This document shows, in pieces, positions 25,557 to 34,851 of a stretch of 64,000 nucleotides of DNA. Position numbers and translations under genes: made by a program. The notes beneath the pieces were generated by a model, which saw only the letters and a list, made by a program, of their open reading frames with translations, had not been told where the DNA came from and did no database searches. The stretch is taken from NCBI GenBank assembly GCA_019638615.1, contig JAHBTL010000010.1:1-64000 (forward strand). The letters run 5' to 3'. This DNA comes from Chitinophagaceae bacterium (GTDB lineage: Bacteria > Bacteroidota > Bacteroidia > Chitinophagales > Chitinophagaceae). Position 1 is the stretch's first letter, and each line of letters begins with the position of its first letter.

Positions 25557-26819
25557 ATGGCAGCCCCATTGGCAGAACGACTACGTCCACGCTCGCTGGA
25601 TGACCTGATAGGACAGGAACATCTTACAGGCAAAGGGAGCGTATTGCGCAAAGCGATTGATGCAGGAAAAATTCCATCGATGATTCTGTGGGGACCTCCG
25701 GGGGTGGGCAAAACCACTATTGCTAACATCATTGCACATACACTCAATGTGCCTTTTTATACATTAAGCGCCATCAGCTCAGGCGTAAAAGAAGTAAGGG
25801 AAGTAATTGAAAAGGCCAGGCTTTTGCCAGAAAGCATTTTATTTATTGATGAAATACACCGTTTTAATAAAGGGCAGCAGGACGCACTATTGGGCGCGGT
25901 GGAAAAAGGCACCATTACATTAATAGGCGCTACCACGGAAAATCCTTCTTTTGAGGTGAACGCCGCTTTGCTGAGCCGTTGCCTTGTATATGTATTGAAA
26001 CCACTGGATGAAGGCGCATTAAAAAGGCTGCTGCAACAGGCAATTGAAAAAGATGAATGGCTGAAGAGCAGAAAAGTGGAACTGCGTGAAACAAACGCTT
26101 TACTGAACATATCGGGAGGAGATGCCAGGAAATTACTGAACCTGCTGGAAATAGTGGCAGAAGCCCTGCCGGAAAGCAAACCGGCGGTTATTACGAATGA
26201 AGTGGTCATGGAGATCGCGCAGAGAAGAATTGCACTGTACGATAAAAGCGGCGAACAACATTATGATATCATTTCAGCATTCATAAAATCAATCAGGGGC
26301 AGTGATCCCAATGCGGCGGTGTACTGGCTTGCAAGAATGATAGAAGGCGGAGAAGATGTAAAATTTATTGCCCGGAGGCTGGTTATACTTGCAAGCGAAG
26401 ACATCGGCAATGCAAATGCCAATGCCCTTCTGCTGGCTAACGCTGCTTTCGAAGCAGTAAACAAGATCGGCTATCCCGAATCAAGGATCATACTTGCCCA
26501 ATGCACTACTTACCTGGCAGCTTCGCCCAAAAGCAATGCTTCCTACATGGCCATCAACAATGCGATAGCGGCAGTACACCAGCATGGAGATCTTCCTGTT
26601 CCGCTGCATATAAGGAACGCGCCAACCAAACTGATGAAAAACCTTGATTATGGCAAAGGCTATCAGTATTCGCACGATTATGAAAAAAGCTTTTCGCCAC
26701 AGGAATATTTGCCCGATGAAATAAAAGGTACTGCTTTTTATAACCCTGGTAAAAATGCAAGAGAAGAAGAATTAAGGAAATGGCTGAAAAGCTTATGGAA
26801 AGATAAATACCATTATTAG
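25557..26819 (+). CDS. rarA: replication-associated recombination protein A (MgsA/RarA AAA+ ATPase)
   Basis: 420 residues from the ATG at 25557. It carries Walker A GPPGVGKT (46-53), Walker B ILFIDEIHRF (about 97-106), sensor-1 region IGATTENPS, and the C-terminal MgsA-type region KYHY. The protein is a clamp-loader-like AAA+ ATPase that acts at stalled replication forks. An upstream TTG in frame at 25512 is excluded by the promoter. It has the family's usual length. The next gene (26876) is a separate acetyltransferase, possibly cotranscribed. Confidence 0.95.
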   Translation: MAAPLAERLRPRSLDDLIGQEHLTGKGSVLRKAIDAGKIPSMILWGPPGVGKTTIANIIAHTLNVPFYTLSAISSGVKEVREVIEKARLLPESILFIDEIHRFNKGQQDALLGAVEKGTITLIGATTENPSFEVNAALLSRCLVYVLKPLDEGALKRLLQQAIEKDEWLKSRKVELRETNALLNISGGDARKLLNLLEIVAEALPESKPAVITNEVVMEIAQRRIALYDKSGEQHYDIISAFIKSIRGSDPNAAVYWLARMIEGGEDVKFIARRLVILASEDIGNANANALLLANAAFEAVNKIGYPESRIILAQCTTYLAASPKSNASYMAINNAIAAVHQHGDLPVPLHIRNAPTKLMKNLDYGKGYQYSHDYEKSFSPQEYLPDEIKGTAFYNPGKNAREEELRKWLKSLWKDKYHY

Positions 26820-26875
26820 CGATATAAAGCCGTGTAACCTATCCCTGTTATTTTGTTATCATACATCAAATTATT

Positions 26876-27322
26876 ATGGCACTACAATGGACGCTTATGC
26901 CTTTTGAAAAACTTTCAAATGAAAAGCTATACAAGATACTACAGCTGAGAATGGAGGTTTTTATTGTTGAACAACAATGTGCATTCCAGGATGCAGATGA
27001 TAAAGATCAGAAAGCCCATCATTTATGTGCATGGGAAGGTGACCGGCTGGTGGCATATACCCGCATTTTACCGCCTGGAGTTTCTTACAAAGAAGCCTCC
27101 ATAGGAAGGGTGGTAAATTCGGCTTCCGTAAGAGGCTCCGGCATAGGCAGAGAGTTGATGAAGCGTTCTATTGATGCTGTATACCAGCTTTTTGGAAAAA
27201 CACCTGTCAGGATAGGCGCACAGCTTTACCTGAAAAAATTCTATGAGAGTTTTGGTTTTGTACAGGACAGCGACATCTATCTTGAAGATCATATTGAACA
27301 TATAAAAATGATACTGGAATAA
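26876..27322 (+). CDS. GNAT family N-acetyltransferase, ElaA-type
   Basis: 148 residues, the ElaA type of GNAT enzyme: LRMEVFIVEQQC near the N-terminus, the acetyl-CoA-binding GRVVNSASVRGSGIGRELM (about 80-98) and a C-terminal FYESFGFVQDSD. It transfers an acetyl group from acetyl-CoA to an unidentified amine. It starts 56 bp after rarA in the same direction. ATG at 26876 is family-like. Confidence 0.88.
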   Translation: MALQWTLMPFEKLSNEKLYKILQLRMEVFIVEQQCAFQDADDKDQKAHHLCAWEGDRLVAYTRILPPGVSYKEASIGRVVNSASVRGSGIGRELMKRSIDAVYQLFGKTPVRIGAQLYLKKFYESFGFVQDSDIYLEDHIEHIKMILE

Positions 27323-27457
27323 ATTTTCTTCTTCTTTTATACTTCCTCAGCTCATTTCTGTAACTCCCCCTAGCTCCGGAGTTTCATAATATTTTACCCT
27401 GTCCTCCGTTTAATAAGTCAGTCCAATACTTTTTTGAAAGCAATCAAATCCGCTCTC

Positions 27458-28438
27458 ATGATAAAAAATATACCTAACCTGACTTTTCGTGCCTGTATCT
27501 TAATGGCAATCAGTCTTCTGTCTGTACAATCATACGGCCAGTATCAATTTTTCGGCAAACCCGTTTATGAAATAGGGCTCAATGTAGGCCCCTCCAACCT
27601 GTTGGGTGATCTTGGCGGACGCCAGGGTGTTGGAACCACTTTTATCAAGGACAATAATATCCAGATGACCCAACTGATAAAGGGCGCTTATTTCTCCGTT
27701 CGTCCAAGTGAATTTTTTGGTGTGTCGCTCGCAGTAAACTTTACCACGTTAGAAGGCGCAGACAGCATTATTGTTGATAAAGGCGGAGCAGAAGTAGCCC
27801 GCAAAAACAGGAATCTTTCTGTTCAAACACCTATATCGGAAGCTATATTAACTGCCGAGATTTATCCTACTGTTTTATTCGAAGCAGACGACAAAGATGT
27901 ATATCATAAATTTCGTCCTTATGGTATCCTGGGTGTTGGCGTATTTAAATTCAACCCGAAAGCTGTGTACACTGCGCCGGATGGTTCCAGGCAAATGGTT
28001 GCACTACAGCCGCTCCGTACCGAAGGACAGGGAATGCCCCAATATCCCGACCGGAAGGAATACAGCCTTACACAAATAAACATTCCTTATGGTGTGGGTA
28101 TCCGCTACTATTTCTCCGAAAGATTGAGCGGCGCACTCGAAGTAGTAAACAGGAAAACATTCACTGACTATATAGACGACATCGGGACCAATTATATTTC
28201 GGACAGCGATTTTGACAATTATTTTGGCCCGGGATCAACCACAGCCGAAATAGCCAAACAAATGGCGAATAAATCGGCGGAGGTAAGTCCGGGTGTAAGA
28301 ATACCGGGTTATAATGCCGGCGATAAAAGAGGTACAGGCACCAGAATGGATTCCTATTACTCTATTTCATTTAAACTGGGCTTCAGGTTCGGAGGAGGTT
28401 ACTCCAACGGATCATTACCTTGTCCTGTAAGATTCTAA
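27458..28438 (+). CDS. DUF6089-type outer-membrane beta-barrel protein
   Basis: 326 residues from the ATG at 27458, with a signal peptide (VQSYGQ about residue 27). It has an outer-membrane barrel pattern: VYEIGLNVGPSNLLGDLGG near the N-terminus and a final glycine-aromatic FKLGFRFGGGYS. These features match the DUF6089 family common in Bacteroidota gliding/T9SS genomes. An in-frame upstream start at 27434 is possible. Function is unknown; it is probably structural or a transport partner in the outer membrane. Confidence 0.8.
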   Translation: MIKNIPNLTFRACILMAISLLSVQSYGQYQFFGKPVYEIGLNVGPSNLLGDLGGRQGVGTTFIKDNNIQMTQLIKGAYFSVRPSEFFGVSLAVNFTTLEGADSIIVDKGGAEVARKNRNLSVQTPISEAILTAEIYPTVLFEADDKDVYHKFRPYGILGVGVFKFNPKAVYTAPDGSRQMVALQPLRTEGQGMPQYPDRKEYSLTQINIPYGVGIRYYFSERLSGALEVVNRKTFTDYIDDIGTNYISDSDFDNYFGPGSTTAEIAKQMANKSAEVSPGVRIPGYNAGDKRGTGTRMDSYYSISFKLGFRFGGGYSNGSLPCPVRF

Positions 28439-28513
28439 CACGATGACAACAGGAATGAAATACACCAACTAAATTACCTATTGTTAATTCAATCATCCTA
28501 TAAAACTAAAGCC

Positions 28514-28603
28514 ATGAAAAAGAAACGCTCCGTTAACATTGTAGTGATAAGAGTAACCGTAATCGCTTTCGCCATTCTTTACACGCTTATCGCCAATGCG
28601 TAA
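28514..28603 (+). CDS. 29-residue membrane peptide
   Basis: A short gene of 30 codons: a basic start (MKKKRSVN) and one hydrophobic helix (IVVIRVTVIAFAILYTLIA), then NA and a stop. A good terminator (28627-28648) follows 23 bp later and the gene stands 75 bp after the DUF6089 gene, so it looks like a real transcript. Its type is a single-pass small protein; function unknown. Confidence 0.55.
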   Translation: MKKKRSVNIVVIRVTVIAFAILYTLIANA

Positions 28604-28626
28604 TCAATAAAAAGCATTATTTCAGA

Positions 28627-28656
28627 AGTCCTGCTAAACAGCAGGGCTTTTTTTTT
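28627..28656 (+). terminator. intrinsic terminator
   Basis: AGTCCTGCT (28627-28635) pairs with AGCAGGGCT (28640-28648), with one G-T pair, across an AAAC loop, followed by a run of nine T. It ends the DUF6089 and small-peptide transcript. Confidence 0.8.
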
Positions 28657-28672
28657 ACACGTTTTGCAAAGG

Positions 28673-29758
28673 TTAATCAATTGAAAATTCAAACTCGTCA
28701 TAAGGAGCGGTGCGCCATGCATATTGCTGTGTGGCAGGCGATATGGCAAACAACGGGGAGAATGTTTTTACCTTCACTGTTTTCCCGTCTGGTAAAAATT
28801 CCAGTATACGCAGCCAGCCGTCTCCCCCATTTCCGTGCCAGCCCCCGCCCATTGCCTGCGCATTAAATACCATCTGGCTTACTTTTCTTCCTGTCGCATT
28901 TTTATCTGTTCTGAAACCAACATGCGCCCTGGCATCATTTTCACCTCCTATATGTCCGGAAAATACCAGTTGAAAATTGGTCGAGGGCTCCACCAGTTTT
29001 TTCCAGATCGCCTCGCCATAATTGCCATCGGTCACGGGATAATTCTCCTTTTGTATGCGTGCATTTTCTGAATTGAGATACGAATGCGTAAGAATAGCGG
29101 CAGTATGGTTTTTATACTTTTCCTGCGCAGCTACTTTTTTTGCCCATGCCAAAACTGTATCACGCGGCGCAAACTCCAATGTAAAAAACAAAAAATTTCT
29201 TCCTGCGGGAGCAACAAATTCATAGGCAGCATTCTCCAATGTGGGGATTCCTTCCGCATTCAAAGCTACCTCTCTTACCATCTGCTGTGTAAGGAAATTT
29301 TTATCTACCGGGAAATAGGTATTATAATTAGACCTGCGAACGCTGATATTAGAATAACCGTAGTCATGATTGCCGGCAGCCAGTATATAGGGAACTTTTC
29401 CATCAAGCCTGTTAAACGCCCTGGCTACCGAAGCCCATTGCTTTCTGCTGGGCTGATCTGCCGCAATACCGTTTGGATTGATCATTTCATTTTGCTCTAC
29501 AAGATCGCCCGTACAAATTACCAGTTGTATATTCAGCCTTTTAATATTATCGCTTATCCATGCGGTCATCAGCTCGAATAAAGGCTGGTTACGCTCAAAC
29601 TTCTGGTAAGTTTGCGGGTCGGGCAGCATAATAACAGACCAGGACCGGGGATCGGATAATGCAGGAGCCCTGAACCGGGACTGCTGTGCGTTAACAGATG
29701 CAACGACCCAGCCTGAAAAAAAGAGGATGCTTAGCGCTTTGATTAAAATTGCTTTCAT
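28673..29758 (-). CDS. exported calcineurin-like metallophosphoesterase
   Basis: 361 residues with a signal peptide (ASVNAQQS, about residue 24). The calcineurin-type signature motifs are visible: DPQ (in MLPDPQTY), GDLVEQN, GNHD (AAGNHDYG), and histidines in THSY and GHIGG near the C-terminus. It is a dinuclear metal hydrolase of phosphate esters, exported. It is the last of three tandem exported phosphohydrolase genes (31361, 29774, 28673), all minus strand, with a 15-bp gap to its neighbour. Substrate unknown. Confidence 0.88.
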   Translation of the reverse strand: MKAILIKALSILFFSGWVVASVNAQQSRFRAPALSDPRSWSVIMLPDPQTYQKFERNQPLFELMTAWISDNIKRLNIQLVICTGDLVEQNEMINPNGIAADQPSRKQWASVARAFNRLDGKVPYILAAGNHDYGYSNISVRRSNYNTYFPVDKNFLTQQMVREVALNAEGIPTLENAAYEFVAPAGRNFLFFTLEFAPRDTVLAWAKKVAAQEKYKNHTAAILTHSYLNSENARIQKENYPVTDGNYGEAIWKKLVEPSTNFQLVFSGHIGGENDARAHVGFRTDKNATGRKVSQMVFNAQAMGGGWHGNGGDGWLRILEFLPDGKTVKVKTFSPLFAISPATQQYAWRTAPYDEFEFSID

Positions 29759-29773
29759 ACAGGTTCTTATACT

Positions 29774-31315
29774 TTATTGAACAATATGCGATGCCTGAAC
29801 AGAATGAATATACCGGTGATTTTTCCATTCCACCGTTTCCATTGTAACAGTATATCGCCCGCTATCATATTTTGCCGTTGCACTTGTTTTTGATCTCCTG
29901 GCAGAAGCATCTGTTCCTGCCTTATTCCCGGTCATCAGTTCTTCAAGCACTCTTCCCTGCATTTGAGAAGGGATGGGTATGCCATGTAAGCGCAGAACAG
30001 TAGGAATCATATCTATGTTAGACGAGGGTATATTACTGGTGCAGGATGTTTTAAATGAAGGCCCGGAGGCAATAAAAGGGATATGAATTTCATACCGGCT
30101 TGATCCGCCATGCCCGGCCACCCCCTCCTGCATTGCAGTTCCCGGGTATCCGTATCCGTTGCTATCATCATTCCAGTTCTCCGAAACAATAATATCAGGC
30201 ATTCTGGCGGCATGACCGGCATTGATACTTTCAACCGACAGTGTTCCCTCCACAAATCCTTTGGGTGAACCGGGCGTAACAGCCCTGGTAAATAATCCGC
30301 CTGCCCACTCCTGCTTTTGCAAAGCAGCAACTATTTTCCTGATAAGCGTTGTATCGCGCTTTTTTACATGAATACCGCTGCCTGCAACCACAACATCTGC
30401 AGAAGCCGCGCTTTGTTTTAATCCCTGTTTCACCAGGAAATCAACGATGCTTTCACTGCCGGTATATGTTATAAACCCGTGATCGGTGGATACCAGGATA
30501 TTAAACGACTGATCCAACCCACGCACTTTCATGGTGTCCAATATCCGCCCGAACTGGGTATCAACCATTTTCAGTGATTCATTGGCGAGAGGCACGCCAA
30601 TACCAAATTCGTGCGCAGTCGCGTCAGGGTCAGAAAACCAGATAGCGCTCACCATTGGTGCATTGTCCTGTAAGGTATACAAACACAGTGCATCTGTTAT
30701 CCATGTATGCCTGCCAATATTTGGGGCAGCATCGGCAGGCGGCTCACCTAGCTTAGCTATAATTTCCGGTCTGAACGAGGCCGGCAATATCATATCGGGA
30801 TTAATTACTGCTCCATTCACTTTATGATTTTGCAAAAGCGCCTGCCCTGTACTGCCCGAACTGTACACAAATAATTTTTGCCCCGACTTTTGCAATATCT
30901 CTCCCAAAGAAACAGTTGTAAGCAGGTTCCCGCCTGTTATTGCTTCCACTTTTAAAAGCTGGTCGGCTTTGCCTGTATTTTGTGGTTTAAGCGAATCCAG
31001 TTGCGGAATAAACAATGCGTTGTCCATCAATCCATGCCGTGCAGGATAAGAACCTGTTGCATAGGAAGCCGCGTTTACCCTGGTAACGGTGGGGAATACA
31101 CTGTGATGGTCGTTTCCGTAAGCGCCAGCCTTTTTAAAAGCATACAAACGGGGCATTAATACGGGCGTAATGTAATCAGGACGCAATCCGTCAAACATAA
31201 TAATAAGCGTGCGCAACTTTCCCGTATCAGCCTGCAAAAAGCTTCCTGCCCGGGACGGCGCCCCAAAGCCACCTACCGCCTGGAAAATAAAACAGGTAAA
31301 CAACAGGATTTTCAT
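29774..31315 (-). CDS. exported alkaline phosphatase superfamily phosphodiesterase
   Basis: 513 residues with a signal peptide. It belongs to the nucleotide pyrophosphatase/phosphodiesterase branch of the alkaline phosphatase superfamily: IIMFDGLRPDYI (first metal Asp), nucleophile Thr in FPTVTRVN, DPDATAHEFG, STDHGF and a C-terminal GHGGSSRYE metal region. It probably splits phosphodiesters or nucleotides in the periplasm. The gene sits between a calcineurin-like phosphoesterase and an EEP-type nuclease; together they could release phosphate from nucleic acids. Confidence 0.88.
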   Translation of the reverse strand: MKILLFTCFIFQAVGGFGAPSRAGSFLQADTGKLRTLIIMFDGLRPDYITPVLMPRLYAFKKAGAYGNDHHSVFPTVTRVNAASYATGSYPARHGLMDNALFIPQLDSLKPQNTGKADQLLKVEAITGGNLLTTVSLGEILQKSGQKLFVYSSGSTGQALLQNHKVNGAVINPDMILPASFRPEIIAKLGEPPADAAPNIGRHTWITDALCLYTLQDNAPMVSAIWFSDPDATAHEFGIGVPLANESLKMVDTQFGRILDTMKVRGLDQSFNILVSTDHGFITYTGSESIVDFLVKQGLKQSAASADVVVAGSGIHVKKRDTTLIRKIVAALQKQEWAGGLFTRAVTPGSPKGFVEGTLSVESINAGHAARMPDIIVSENWNDDSNGYGYPGTAMQEGVAGHGGSSRYEIHIPFIASGPSFKTSCTSNIPSSNIDMIPTVLRLHGIPIPSQMQGRVLEELMTGNKAGTDASARRSKTSATAKYDSGRYTVTMETVEWKNHRYIHSVQASHIVQ

Positions 31316-31360
31316 ACCCTGAAAATAGTAAAACTTACCTACCGATTCAACGAATCATAT

Positions 31361-32203
31361 TTAATTAATGATGGCTTTTATCATTACAGGCTGGTGATCT
31401 GACGGATAGCGCTGATCCTTTGAATCAGTCAAAACGCCATATTTCTGCACTGCAATGCCTGCGCTCACAAATATGTAATCTATCCTGTATTTCATAGATG
31501 CGTCAAACTTAAATGCATTAAAAGTACCCTCCGGCCCGTAAGGCGGCGTTTGAGTTGCGTTGTATGAATCTTTCAGGATAGTTTGCATTTCTTTTATCTG
31601 TTCGGTATCGGGGGTAGAATTGAAGTCGCCTGTGCAAATAACAGGAGCATTACCGGCTATTTCCTTTATCTTTTTTACCATTAATTTTCCCGACTGGCGT
31701 CTTGCTTCTACTCCCTGGTGATCAAAATGAACACAAAAAAAGTAGAACTCCCTGCTGGTAAGCAGATCTTTGAATTTTGCCCAGGAGCAAATACGGTTAC
31801 AGCATTTCGCGTCCCACCCCTTACCGGGTTTGTCGGGAGTTTCGCTTAACCAGAAGTTGCCAGACTGCAGCAATCTGAACCTTTCCTTTTTATAGAAGAT
31901 CGCTGAATGTTCGCCTGCGTCTTTGCCATCATCGCGCCCCACACCAATACGTGCAAACTCGCTCATCTCTTCCAATCCTTTGATCTGGTGAATCAGCCCT
32001 TCCTGTGTGCCGAATATATCAAAATCATGAAACCGTATCAATGCTTTCACATTCTCTTTCCTGTAGGGCCAGGCATTCAGACTATCATCCGGATTATCAT
32101 AGCGGATATTGTATGAAGCAATCGTAACCGGAACATTCTTTTGAGCGAAGGAGCTGTTCACAATAAAGGAAAAGCAGCACAATACAAATAATACCCTTGT
32201 CAT
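31361..32203 (-). CDS. exported endonuclease/exonuclease/phosphatase family protein
   Basis: 280 residues with a signal peptide (NSSFAQK, about residue 20). EEP-type motifs are present: ASYNIRYDN, GTQEG (metal Glu), GDFNSTPDT and PSDHQPVM at the C-terminus. Such enzymes cleave nucleic acids or phosphoesters with a divalent metal. It is the first of three exported hydrolases after the M1 peptidase (35-bp gap), in one probable transcript. Confidence 0.88.
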   Translation of the reverse strand: MTRVLFVLCCFSFIVNSSFAQKNVPVTIASYNIRYDNPDDSLNAWPYRKENVKALIRFHDFDIFGTQEGLIHQIKGLEEMSEFARIGVGRDDGKDAGEHSAIFYKKERFRLLQSGNFWLSETPDKPGKGWDAKCCNRICSWAKFKDLLTSREFYFFCVHFDHQGVEARRQSGKLMVKKIKEIAGNAPVICTGDFNSTPDTEQIKEMQTILKDSYNATQTPPYGPEGTFNAFKFDASMKYRIDYIFVSAGIAVQKYGVLTDSKDQRYPSDHQPVMIKAIIN

Positions 32204-32238
32204 TATATATATTTTTTAAAAGCAATGAAGATAGAAAG

Positions 32239-34176
32239 TTACCAGGTCAGTTCCAGCTTATTGTTCTTACGGTCTGTATCCGCCATTCGGGCCGTTGGAT
32301 CTATTTCAACAGAACGCAGGTTGGTCAGTCGCTGGCTTATTTCAAATACATAAGTCGGGTGCGTCCACTTCCAGGGTTCGTGCACAGTACGCGAAGTGGA
32401 ATCTTCAGGTGGCTTCTGCCCAAACATGATCAACTGGGGGATGTAAGCAATTTCTTTGCTGCCGTCTTTATACTGCAGCATAATATCCAGCGGCATGGGC
32501 ATTTTACCAATCATACGCAGGCGGATTTTGGTTTTTCCTCCTTCTTCCCACAAGCTGTCAATACCATAATCAATTGTTTTGGTAGTATTGATCCAGTACT
32601 CTTTGTACCAATCCAACTGCATATCACTCACCATTTCGGCTATGCGAATAAAATCATTTACGTTGGGATGCCTGAAGCGCCATTGCTTATAGTATTCAAG
32701 CAACACCCTGTCTCTTTGCGCCGCACCAATGATATAACCCAGTTGCTCCAGGAACACTTCTCCTTTCGAGTAGGCCGCCCTGCTATAAGCAAAATTGGTA
32801 TTAAAATGATCAGCATGCGTTGTTAAGGGCTCTTCCAGCCCGCTTTTGACCAAACTAAAATAAGAGGCGTACGCATTTGCATGATGCAGGGGCAGCTCAT
32901 CAGCAGGCAGGTTATTACCTGCCGGCCCCGTTGAAACCGGGTTGCCCGCCACCTGTTTCTTTTTTTGTTCACGATAATAAGCCGATACCAGCGCTTCGCC
33001 ATAGCTTGTAAAGCCTTCATCCATCCAGGCATACAGAGACTCATTGGTAGCAAGCATCATCTGGTACCAGCTATGCATCCACTCGTGGAAAGCAGTTCCC
33101 AACCCTGGCCCGCTTACCAAAGTAGCCATAGGATATTCCATACCTCCATCACCCCCATGTATAAACGAATATTGCTTATAGGGATATTCGCCAAATCGCT
33201 TCTCAATAAAAGGCAACACTGCTACAGCAGCGTCTGCTACTTCCTTCCAGGCATTATCGTTGGCACTGTCGTTGGGTTTGTTTTTATACAGTACATGAAT
33301 GGTACGTCCTCCCGAAACATTCCGGGTTAAATGCCTGAACTGGGGATCAGCGGCCCACATAAAATCGTGCACATTGGGCGCTACAAAATGCCAGGTCAAT
33401 GTATTGCCGGCGGGCCTTGTTACCTTGGCCCCGGCAGCCTCGTAGCCATAGCCAATCTGGTCAGGGTTCTGCAAATAACCCGTTCCGCCGATAATATAAG
33501 CTTTATCCAGAGTGATCTTTACTTCGTAATCGCCCCATACACCATAGAACTCACGGGCCACATACGGGGTAGGATGCCATCCTTCATAATCGTATTCGCA
33601 TAATTTAGGATACCACTGGCTCATGGAATAACGCACGCCGGTATTGGGATTGTCTCTCCCCGAACGCCTTACCTGCAGGGGAACCTGGGCTTCAAAATCC
33701 ATATCAAATACAACCTTTGACCTGGGCAGGATCGGCTTTGTAAGATGTACCTCAAGAATGGTTTCGTATACTTTAAACTCCTGCGGTACGCCATTCATCT
33801 TTAACGATAGTATCTTCTGATATCCGATTTCATCCGGTTTCAGGTTGAGTATCCGGTCCTGCACACGTGTATCCCAATCGCGGATCACCTGGTTGCCCCT
33901 GCCCTGAAATACAGTATTGCCCAATTCACGGCTCCTCGCGTCCATCATGCTATTGGGCTGAAAGGCATTCCAGTACAAATGATAAAACACTTTCCGCAAG
34001 GTATCAGGTGAATGATTCCAGTACTCGAGCTTTTGCTTTCCTTTGAATTGATTGGTCTGTACGTTCAGATCAATGTCCATTACATATTTTACTTTTTGCT
34101 GCCACCGGTCGGGCTGGCTTATAGCAACCTGGGTAAGGGCAAAACAGAGCAGGGAAATAATAAATGAACGCATCAT
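32239..34176 (-). CDS. M1 family zinc metallopeptidase
   Basis: 645 residues with a signal peptide (TQVAISQ, about residue 20). The zinc site is HEWMH followed 18 residues later by the third ligand in MDEGFTSYGE, giving HEXXH-x18-E. The exopeptidase motif GGMEYP lies upstream. Between are the typical M1 domains (about residues 30-200 N-terminal beta domain). It is an aminopeptidase-type enzyme, exported, that may digest peptides in the envelope. It sits first in the minus-strand run with the phosphohydrolases. Confidence 0.92.
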   Translation of the reverse strand: MMRSFIISLLCFALTQVAISQPDRWQQKVKYVMDIDLNVQTNQFKGKQKLEYWNHSPDTLRKVFYHLYWNAFQPNSMMDARSRELGNTVFQGRGNQVIRDWDTRVQDRILNLKPDEIGYQKILSLKMNGVPQEFKVYETILEVHLTKPILPRSKVVFDMDFEAQVPLQVRRSGRDNPNTGVRYSMSQWYPKLCEYDYEGWHPTPYVAREFYGVWGDYEVKITLDKAYIIGGTGYLQNPDQIGYGYEAAGAKVTRPAGNTLTWHFVAPNVHDFMWAADPQFRHLTRNVSGGRTIHVLYKNKPNDSANDNAWKEVADAAVAVLPFIEKRFGEYPYKQYSFIHGGDGGMEYPMATLVSGPGLGTAFHEWMHSWYQMMLATNESLYAWMDEGFTSYGEALVSAYYREQKKKQVAGNPVSTGPAGNNLPADELPLHHANAYASYFSLVKSGLEEPLTTHADHFNTNFAYSRAAYSKGEVFLEQLGYIIGAAQRDRVLLEYYKQWRFRHPNVNDFIRIAEMVSDMQLDWYKEYWINTTKTIDYGIDSLWEEGGKTKIRLRMIGKMPMPLDIMLQYKDGSKEIAYIPQLIMFGQKPPEDSTSRTVHEPWKWTHPTYVFEISQRLTNLRSVEIDPTARMADTDRKNNKLELTW

Positions 34177-34313
34177 CCGGGTAAATTCAATATTAATAAT
34201 TAATATTTATATACAATACCGTCAAAGGTAGGGGAATGCATGCTTAATAAAAAGCAAAAGGGCGACAGCATATTTCACATATACCATTCACCCTTTTATA
34301 CTTTATGTTACAA

Positions 34314-34760
34314 TTACAGTGTCAGGTTGTCCTTTAGCAATTTCCCTGATTCATTGAATAACAGGTTCTTTTGCTGAACGCTTGTTTTAGCCACATGCAC
34401 GCGGTATTGTATTTTATCTTCCGGCAACTCAATCCTGTGCAGCGACTTTATCTCCCAATCCGCGTATTTACTTTTCCCCAAGCCTTCTTTTACATTATCC
34501 GTAAGATCGTCTATATCCAGCTCATTTTCCGTATTCAGCCACTCCCCTTTTTTATTAAAGCGTGCTTCGTATTTATTTCCATCCAGCTCAAAGGCTGCAA
34601 CAAAATTGCTCAGCTTATCTTTCCATTCCACATTTTTTGCGTCTGCATATTTTTCGGAGAACGCATTGGTCACTTCAGCAGGGATTTTTCGGATCTGGGC
34701 ATTGGACGTATAAGTTGATCCTGCAACAATAACGAGTATCAAAAACAATACTTTTTTCAT
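34314..34760 (-). CDS. PepSY-like exported protein
   Basis: 148 residues with a signal peptide (YTSNAQ, about residue 22). It has two PepSY-like repeats, each with FSEKYADAKNVEW- and KYADWEIKSLHRIEL-type patterns, as in the 'PepSY-like'/DUF2874 family of Bacteroidota. Such proteins are periplasmic and may bind peptides or sense envelope status. It is monocistronic, divergent from the interrupted lipoprotein gene at 34852. Confidence 0.85.
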   Translation of the reverse strand: MKKVLFLILVIVAGSTYTSNAQIRKIPAEVTNAFSEKYADAKNVEWKDKLSNFVAAFELDGNKYEARFNKKGEWLNTENELDIDDLTDNVKEGLGKSKYADWEIKSLHRIELPEDKIQYRVHVAKTSVQQKNLLFNESGKLLKDNLTL

Positions 34761-34851
34761 AAATTACATTTGTTAAGAATGAATGCAATTTCGTGCCATG
34801 CATGGGTTGCCCGGATAAAAAAGTTTATAAAAATTTCTTAATACTTTACCG

